Source: Myroides albus (GTDB taxonomy: Bacteria; Bacteroidota; Bacteroidia; Flavobacteriales; Flavobacteriaceae). From it: 50,228 nt of DNA. Positions within the stretch are counted from its first letter, which is position 1. Each line of letters begins with the position of its first letter. The DNA lies in NCBI RefSeq assembly GCF_009711045.1, contig NZ_WMJX01000021.1, positions 1-50,228 on the forward strand, in the 5' to 3' direction. The position numbers and the translations under genes are program-made. Shown in pieces: positions 45,055-50,228 of the stretch. The notes under the pieces are model-generated. The model saw nothing but the letters and a program-made list of their open reading frames with translations. It ran no database searches and was not told the DNA's origin.

Positions 45055-45153
45055 AGTTTAATCAATGTTAATTATTTTTCATTTTAACTTCTTTTTACAA
45101 AGAAGCAGTCAAAAGTACAAAAAAATTAAATATTCAAACAATAATTTTTCTGA

Positions 45154-45696
45154 CTATCTATTAAATAAACTTCTTTTAATGAATTGAAAATCTTTATCTG
45201 TACTAACTAATTGTTCTACTATAAGTTCCCTTGCGACTTCTAAATCAACACCTTCTATGTATTTAAACCAGTGATCTGTTTCCAATACTTCTTTGATTTT
45301 AGAAATGCGTTTAGCAGTTTCTTTAGCAGTCCTGACTATCATTCCACTGCTTTTTAGACTTTCCTTATGGGTAAAAGTCACAGACTTTTGCTTAACTTTA
45401 ACAATTATCACATATAACTTCTCATCTTCATTGTTGGGAAAAAAGTCACTCCACTTGGCATACGCAAGCACCAAGCCTTGGTTATTCACCTTATTATCCC
45501 CTGTGATTCTCCATCGACAATTTGCAGCTCGTCCCCAATGATTAGACAAACGAGCAACACCTTCATCATCAAAAAAATACTGACTCCCCGCTTTACTCTT
45601 GTAATTGGGCTCTCTATCTTTTATAAAATCAAGAGGTATTTCAACCCAATCACAGAAAGTGTGTTTAAAAAAATTAAATCGTGTATACTTTTTCAT
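45154..45696 (-). CDS. Protein of unknown function coupled to pncA
   Basis: This 180-residue soluble protein has no signal peptide. The middle part (about 45-110) has an alternating beta pattern with RWRITGDNKV and YAKWSDFFPN; the C-terminal third is helical. I do not recognise the family. Its ATG overlaps the pncA stop (TAATG), so translation is coupled to the nicotinamidase. The link to NAD metabolism is only positional. Confidence 0.6.
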   Translation of the reverse strand: MKKYTRFNFFKHTFCDWVEIPLDFIKDREPNYKSKAGSQYFFDDEGVARLSNHWGRAANCRWRITGDNKVNNQGLVLAYAKWSDFFPNNEDEKLYVIIVKVKQKSVTFTHKESLKSSGMIVRTAKETAKRISKIKEVLETDHWFKYIEGVDLEVARELIVEQLVSTDKDFQFIKRSLFNR

Positions 45697-46310
45697 TAAA
45701 AAACTAATTCATCTTCTTTACTTACCACTATAACCCCCTGCTCCGTTAACCTACTCTTTGCCTCAACCAAGCCTTCTGCAGTTATCGGTTTTGTAGCAAA
45801 ATCTAAAAAGTAAGTCTTAAAGCCTGCTTCAGCTGCATCCTTTGAGGTATAATACACACAAAACTCAGCTGCCAAACCACAGACATATACTTCTGTTACT
45901 CCTTTTTCCTGCAAAAACCCATGTAATCCTGTCGTGCTACGCTTGCCATTATCAAAAAAGCCACTATATGAGTCTACTTCCTCATCCATTCCTTTTCGAA
46001 ATACAGCAGCGACACCATTGCTCTGCCAAGCATCGCTAAACATCGCACCTTTAGTTCCTTGCACGCAGTGATCTGGCCATAAAACCTGGGGTAACCCGTT
46101 TAAGTCAATTACTTCAAATACCTCTTTATCTTTGTGCTGAGAAGCAAAACTTTTATGTGTTTTAGGATGCCAATCCTGTGTAGCAACAAGTATGTCGAAC
46201 TTGTCTTGAATCTTATTTATAATCGGAATGATATCATCACCTTGATGAACAGCCAAACTCCCTCCAGGAAGAAAATCATATTGTAAGTCAACTATAAGTA
46301 GTGCCTTCAT
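45696..46310 (-). CDS. pncA: Nicotinamidase
   Basis: This 204-residue isochorismatase-fold amidohydrolase converts nicotinamide to nicotinate for NAD salvage. The catalytic triad is Asp8 (VDLQYDF), Lys106 (FRKGMD) and Cys151 (AAEFCV). Metal-binding residues Asp46 and His48 sit in QDWHP. Upstream is a -7 box TACTTTTG (46339-46346). The following unknown gene overlaps its stop codon. Confidence 0.93.
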   Translation of the reverse strand: MKALLIVDLQYDFLPGGSLAVHQGDDIIPIINKIQDKFDILVATQDWHPKTHKSFASQHKDKEVFEVIDLNGLPQVLWPDHCVQGTKGAMFSDAWQSNGVAAVFRKGMDEEVDSYSGFFDNGKRSTTGLHGFLQEKGVTEVYVCGLAAEFCVYYTSKDAAEAGFKTYFLDFATKPITAEGLVEAKSRLTEQGVIVVSKEDELVF

Positions 46311-46608
46311 CCTTTACGTATTTTAATGTGGTTAACTGCAAAAGTAACCAAAATGAAAATAATGTACCGCTTTAGAGGCAAAATCTATTATCTTCCTATC
46401 TCCCCTACAATCTATTTGTTCAGTAATCATTACACCTTTACCTACCCACTGCAGGGTCGAAAAACATACAGATCACACTGTGAAGCAAATCTGTAGTTTT
46501 AGGAAATTTCTATCTAAATCACCTAATAATCTTAGAGGAAACATTCGCCTTGAAGTAAGCCCCCTTATCTAACAAACAAAGGGAAACTTCAATACAATTT
46601 TAAGAGTA

Positions 46609-46730
46609 ATTCCTTGGGGTTTCGTTGGGAATACTGGGGGATTCCTTGGGGTTTTCTTCGAAAAACAGCCCTTTTCAGCAAGAAAACCCCAAGCATACCC
46701 CAAGAAAACTACTACAAAGTCCCAAGAAAT
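46609..46730. repeat. Dispersed hairpin-forming intergenic repeat, copy B
   Basis: A perfect 14-bp stem, CTTGGGGTTTTCTT (46645-46658) with AAGAAAACCCCAAG (46680-46693), encloses a 21-nt loop that itself can pair GAAAA with TTTTC. Flanking arms carry further CTTGGGG/CCCCAAG blocks, so the whole is a long imperfect palindrome. It shares ordered segments with copy A at 14261-14387. It is intergenic in both cases, with no mobile gene next to it. Confidence 0.65.
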
Positions 46731-46910
46731 CACTACTGCTCCAAATACAAAATAAGCTTAAAGTTGACTGAAAACTTTGACAGCCAATAACTCGGATTGC
46801 AAATCTTATTTAAACTAAACCTTGATGTCATACAAGAAGGTGATTTGCTGTCTATTTACCCATACTACCCCCCCTATAAAACCACATAGTTCACCATTAA
46901 TATAAGAGCA

Positions 46911-46938
46911 AAAAAAAACCTGCAAACTAATGCAGGTT
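46911..46938 (-). terminator. Intrinsic terminator of rocD
   Basis: On the minus strand, AACCTGCA pairs with TGCAGGTT around a 6-nt loop and is followed by nine T, about 25 bp past the rocD stop. Confidence 0.85.
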
Positions 46939-46961
46939 CCTTATTGTTATTTAGTCGAATA

Positions 46962-48203
46962 CTATCTTTCGAATTCTTTTAATGTTTCAGTGATGATGCG
47001 TACACAGTCTAATAACTGCTCTTCATTCATTACTAATGGTGGAGCGAAACGAATAATATTACCATGTGTTGGTTTTGCCAATAATCCGTTATCTCTTAAC
47101 TTAAGACAAATATTCCAAGCAGTATCACTTTCTTCTGTATCGTTGATAATAATTGCGTTAAGCAATCCTTTTCCACGTACTAAAGTACAGATATTACTGT
47201 TTGCAATATACTTGTTCAACTCAGCTCTGAACAATTGACCTAATTTCTCAGCATTATCTGCTAACTTTTCTTCTAAGACAACATCTAAAGCAGCGATAGC
47301 TACTGCAGCTGCAGTAGGGTTACCTCCAAAAGTAGAACCGTGTTGACCTGGTTTGATTACGTTCATAATCTCGTCATTAGCCAAAACAGCTGAAATTGGA
47401 TACGCTCCTCCTGACAATGCTTTTCCTAATACAATGATATCCGCTTTGATATTTTCATGGTCAATCGCAAGCATTTTACCTGTACGAGCGATACCTGTTT
47501 GTACTTCATCTGCGATGAATAAAGCATTGTGTTGCTCACAAAGCGCTTTAGCTGCTGTTAAATATCCAGCATCTGGCACATACACTCCTGCCTCACCTTG
47601 AATAGGCTCAACTAAGAAACCAGCAATAGTACCTTTATTCGCCTCCATTGCAGCTTTCAAAGCATCTACATCATTATAAGCAACGCGGATAAACCCATCT
47701 GTATAAGGTCCGTAATTCTTACGAGCGTCTGGGTCATTTGAGAAAGAAATAATTGTCGTTGTTCTTCCGTGGAAATTGTTCTCACACACGATAATCTTTG
47801 CTTGATCTTCTGCAATTCCCTTCACTTCGTATGCCCATTTTCTACATAATTTCAAAGCTGTTTCTACTGCTTCTGCACCAGAATTCATAGGAAGTACTTT
47901 ATCAAAGCCGAAAAGCTTTGTAATCTTTTCTTCGTATACTCCTAACTTATCATTGTAAAATGCTCTTGATGTTAAAGCTAAAGTTCCCGCTTGTTCACTA
48001 ATTGCCTTAACAATAGCTGGATGACAGTGTCCTTGATTCACTGCTGAATAAGCAGATAAAAAGTCGTAGTATTTCTTACCTTCTACGTCCCATACATATA
48101 CTCCCTCACCTTTAGACAATACTACTGGTAGTGGATGATAGTTATGAGCTCCATATTTATTTTCTAACTCTATAATTTGAGCCGATGAAAGTTTTTGTGA
48201 CAT
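46962..48203 (-). CDS. rocD: Ornithine aminotransferase
   Basis: This 413-residue PLP-dependent class III aminotransferase converts ornithine to glutamate semialdehyde. The PLP lysine is Lys261 in LGKALSGG, with DEVQTG at 232-237 and NFHGRTTT at 143-150. The sequence around [17 protein letters not shown] fits RocD better than acetylornithine aminotransferases. It is a single gene, divergent from rlmD, with its own terminator. Confidence 0.92.
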   Translation of the reverse strand: MSQKLSSAQIIELENKYGAHNYHPLPVVLSKGEGVYVWDVEGKKYYDFLSAYSAVNQGHCHPAIVKAISEQAGTLALTSRAFYNDKLGVYEEKITKLFGFDKVLPMNSGAEAVETALKLCRKWAYEVKGIAEDQAKIIVCENNFHGRTTTIISFSNDPDARKNYGPYTDGFIRVAYNDVDALKAAMEANKGTIAGFLVEPIQGEAGVYVPDAGYLTAAKALCEQHNALFIADEVQTGIARTGKMLAIDHENIKADIIVLGKALSGGAYPISAVLANDEIMNVIKPGQHGSTFGGNPTAAAVAIAALDVVLEEKLADNAEKLGQLFRAELNKYIANSNICTLVRGKGLLNAIIINDTEESDTAWNICLKLRDNGLLAKPTHGNIIRFAPPLVMNEEQLLDCVRIITETLKEFER

Positions 48204-48635
48204 TATATAATGGTTTATTGTGTTTTTAATAAATTACAGTTTGCAAGATAATTATTTTTTGCGAAATTATAATTACAATTTACCCGCTATTAGAGAGAAA
48301 ACAATCTGTCTTCTTCCAAATTCCCTCTTTGCATACTCCTGGTTTACATCTACTGATAAACACAATGCTAAAAAGTTAAATAAATTATGATCCATCATCG
48401 ACTAAGGTTAACTATAAGATATCATTAACATTATCCAAAGAAGCTAATTTTAATCTGTCCTGCCTTTTGAACAGCTTTCTTAGAGTGATTTTCTATCCAA
48501 AATAAATTAGAGTGATTACAAATAAGCAAAACAATACATAACACACTGTACTAAAGCAAATTAAACACCTTTAAAACAAACACTAAAAATGAGTAAAAGC
48601 TAAAAATCAATCGTTTTTTAGCCTATTTTTGCGGC
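48204..48635. other. 432-bp divergent intergenic region between rocD and rlmD
   Basis: No gene is supported. It carries a perfect 11-bp direct repeat TTAGAGTGATT (48480-48490 and 48507-48517) and a -7-like box TATTTTTG (48624-48631) just before the rlmD start. Confidence 0.45.
48624..48631 (+). promoter_or_regulatory. -7 box abutting the rlmD start codon
   Basis: TATTTTTG matches TAnnTTTG and ends 4 bp before the ATG. If used, transcription would start at or very near the start codon and the mRNA would be leaderless or nearly so. Confidence 0.35.
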
Positions 48636-50048
48636 ATGACAAGAAAAAGAACAGAAAGAATCGTATTCGAAAACGTAGAAGTCCTTGATGCAGGTGCAAA
48701 AGGCGTTTCGGTAGCAAAAGCTCCAGATGGGAAAGTTATTTTTATCCCTAATGTAGTTCCGGGAGATGTGGTTGATGTACAGACATTCAAAAAGCGCAAA
48801 GCTTATTACGAAGGTCGTGCTGTAAAATTCCACAAACTTTCTGAACATAGAATTGAACCTGTGTGTGAACACTTTGGAGCTTGTGGGGGTTGTAAATGGC
48901 AAAATATGAAATACAGCCAACAATTATTCTACAAAAACCAAGAGGTTTACAATAACCTTAAGCGCATTGGGAAAATTGAATTACCTGAATTTGAACCTAT
49001 CATGGGGTCAGAAGAAACTTTATTTTACAGAAATAAAATGGAGTTTTCATTCTCTAACGCACGTTGGTTAACACCTGAAGAAGTAGCAAGTGGAGAAGAA
49101 ATGGGTAAAGAAAATGCACTTGGATTCCACATCCCAAAAATGTGGGACAAGATATTGGACATCAAAAAATGTCATTTGCAGCAAGACCCTTCTAACGAAA
49201 TCAGAAATGAAATAAGAAGGTTTGCCAATGAGAATAACCTATCTTTTTTCAATCCTCGTGAACAAGAAGGCCTATTGCGTACACTAATGATCAGAACAGC
49301 CTCTACAGGAGAAGTAATGGTCATGATTCAATTCTTCTATGACAACAAAGAAGAAAGAGAATTATTAATGGATTTCTTGGCTGAGCGCTTCCCTATGATT
49401 ACCTCTCTACAATATGTAATCAACGGCAAGGCAAATGATACAATCTACGATCAAGATGTAGTATTGTACAAAGGCCGTGATTATATCTTAGAGGAAATGG
49501 AAGGTCTTAAGTTTAGCATTAATGCTAAGTCGTTCTACCAAACAAATTCTCAACAGGCATACGAATTATATAACATAACAAGAGAATACGCTGGACTGAC
49601 AGGTAGTGAATTAGTATATGACTTGTACACTGGTACAGGGACAATCGCTCAATTCGTATCTAAAAAAGCTGGTAAAGTAATCGGTGTAGAAGCAGTACCT
49701 GAGGCTATAGAAGATGCTAAACTCAATGCTGAACGCAACAATATTACCAACTGTGAATTCTTCGTTGGAGATATGAAGAATGTGTTTAACGATGAATTTA
49801 TCGCAACACATGGTCAACCAGATGTGATTATTACAGACCCTCCGCGTGACGGTATGCATAAAGATGTCGTAGAGATGTTACTTAAAGTTGCACCTAAACG
49901 CATTGTATATGTGAGCTGTAACTCTGCTACACAAGCAAGAGATTTAGCCTTGATGGATCACAAGTACAAAGTGATTAAAGTACGTCCAGTGGATATGTTT
50001 CCACAGACTCACCACGTTGAAAACGTTGTGTTGTTAGAACTAAGATAA
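48636..50048 (+). CDS. rlmD: 23S rRNA (uracil-5-)-methyltransferase, RlmD/RumA type
   Basis: This 470-residue protein has an N-terminal TRAM domain (about 8-65), an Fe-S cluster site (Cys77, Cys83, Cys86 and probably Cys179) and a SAM-dependent methyltransferase domain with YDLYTGTGTIAQF near 329, TDPPRDGMH near 405 and the nucleophile Cys428 in VYVSCNSAT. It methylates a uridine in 23S rRNA; the exact position is not decided by sequence, as the family includes RlmC/RlmD/TrmA. It has a bidirectional terminator downstream. Confidence 0.88.
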   Translation: MTRKRTERIVFENVEVLDAGAKGVSVAKAPDGKVIFIPNVVPGDVVDVQTFKKRKAYYEGRAVKFHKLSEHRIEPVCEHFGACGGCKWQNMKYSQQLFYKNQEVYNNLKRIGKIELPEFEPIMGSEETLFYRNKMEFSFSNARWLTPEEVASGEEMGKENALGFHIPKMWDKILDIKKCHLQQDPSNEIRNEIRRFANENNLSFFNPREQEGLLRTLMIRTASTGEVMVMIQFFYDNKEERELLMDFLAERFPMITSLQYVINGKANDTIYDQDVVLYKGRDYILEEMEGLKFSINAKSFYQTNSQQAYELYNITREYAGLTGSELVYDLYTGTGTIAQFVSKKAGKVIGVEAVPEAIEDAKLNAERNNITNCEFFVGDMKNVFNDEFIATHGQPDVIITDPPRDGMHKDVVEMLLKVAPKRIVYVSCNSATQARDLALMDHKYKVIKVRPVDMFPQTHHVENVVLLELR

Positions 50049-50066
50049 TACTAACTAAATATCTCA

Positions 50067-50108
50067 AAAAACAAAGGGCAGTGATGATTCACTGCCCTTT
50101 GTTTTTAT
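50067..50108. terminator. Bidirectional intrinsic terminator after rlmD
   Basis: AACAAAGGGCAGTGA pairs with TCACTGCCCTTTGTT around a short loop, with an A-run before and a T-run after. It can serve rlmD and a convergent gene from the right. Confidence 0.88.
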
Positions 50109-50160
50109 ACCTACTCCTCAATAAGATAAAATAGCTAATTACTTTATTTTGACAACCTTG

Positions 50161-50228
50161 TTATCCCTTAGCAATTTTAACGTTGGAGCCTATCTTAGCC
50201 CCTAAATAAGCTGGAGTGAAACTAGTAA
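50161..50228 (-). CDS. Possible 3' end of a minus-strand gene entering from the right edge
   Basis: An open frame of about 21 codons on the minus strand runs from the window edge to TAA at 50161-50163. Its last residues read AYLGAKIGSNVKIAKG, which resembles a left-handed beta-helix (hexapeptide repeat) pattern. The bidirectional terminator downstream fits a convergent gene. The stretch is too short to be sure it is coding. Confidence 0.25.
   Translation of the reverse strand, partial: TSFTPAYLGAKIGSNVKIAKG

Larger units (their letters stand above)
46311..46961. other. 651-bp spacer with dispersed repeat
   Basis: No credible gene is present. It holds the pncA promoter (46339-46346), the hairpin repeat copy B (46609-46730) and the rocD terminator (46911-46938). 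Confidence 0.5.

Noticed and set aside
1..50228. CRISPR arrays, tRNA or rRNA genes, insertion sequences and prophage genes
   Set aside because: I found no regular repeat-spacer pattern, no cloverleaf with conserved tRNA motifs in the spacers I checked, and no transposase or integrase.

Overview
The window reads as chromosomal DNA of a low-GC member of the Bacteroidota, most probably Flavobacteriaceae (a Myroides/Flavobacterium-type genome; the genus is an inference). The signs are AT-rich DNA, many Sec lipoproteins and Gram-negative outer-membrane barrels, TAnnTTTG-like -7 promoter boxes, menaquinone genes (menA, menB, menC), a clade II type nitrous oxide reductase cluster, and fused MdoB-like membrane sulfatases and TrkH/TrkA pairs of the Bacteroidota type. 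I see no rRNA, tRNA, CRISPR array, insertion sequence or phage genes.

Layout. (1) 81-3963, minus: a probable iron or haem related locus, porin - imelysin - di-haem DUF1111 oxidoreductase. It carries two lesions: an in-frame TGA in the imelysin gene and a +1 homopolymer frameshift that replaces the last beta-strand signal of the porin. (2) 4369-11430, minus: cytochrome c - nosZ - nosB-like - nosL - nosD - nosF - nosY, followed by a Crp/Fnr regulator. Crp/Fnr-type palindromes lie in front of both the first gene and the regulator. (3) 12035-13957, minus: a phosphoglycerol/sulfatase-type membrane enzyme. (4) 14911-22694, plus: fatty-acid beta-oxidation, fadD then marR-fadN-fadA-fadE, with a perfect 22-bp palindrome at the marR promoter. 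A porin and an AraC regulator follow. (5) 25278-30014, minus: menaquinone genes menC, a UPF0173-type hydrolase and menA, then menB; between them is an 824-bp stretch with no recognised gene. (6) 30085-34343, plus: a secreted papain-like peptidase, a serine hydrolase lipoprotein, a nitronate monooxygenase family protein and a double GNAT acetyltransferase. (7) 34381-38864, minus: a tightly packed operon HipA-like kinase - DUF3037 - trkH - trkA - ygiD. (8) 38967-46310, both strands: tag, small unknowns, lpdA, a diacylglycerol-kinase-like lipid kinase, rhodanese, thiamine pyrophosphokinase, an outer-membrane barrel, and pncA coupled to an unknown gene. (9) 46962-50048: rocD and rlmD. A few bases of a possible next gene lie at the right edge.

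How the parts fit. The nos cluster gives N2O respiration, with menaquinol (men genes) as the likely electron source and a small lipid-anchored cytochrome c as the likely electron carrier. NosZ, NosL and the cytochrome all carry lipoboxes, so the periplasmic machinery appears to be membrane-tethered. The fad operon supplies acetyl-CoA and reducing equivalents. Two copies of a related, hairpin-forming intergenic repeat (about 14261-14387 and 46609-46730) mark the two large spacer regions.

Most of the window is ordinary housekeeping and respiratory content. The parts most worth a second look are the damaged imelysin/porin locus, the dispersed hairpin repeat, the MarR palindrome, the HipA-like/DUF3037/Trk operon, and the hydrolase embedded between menA and menC.
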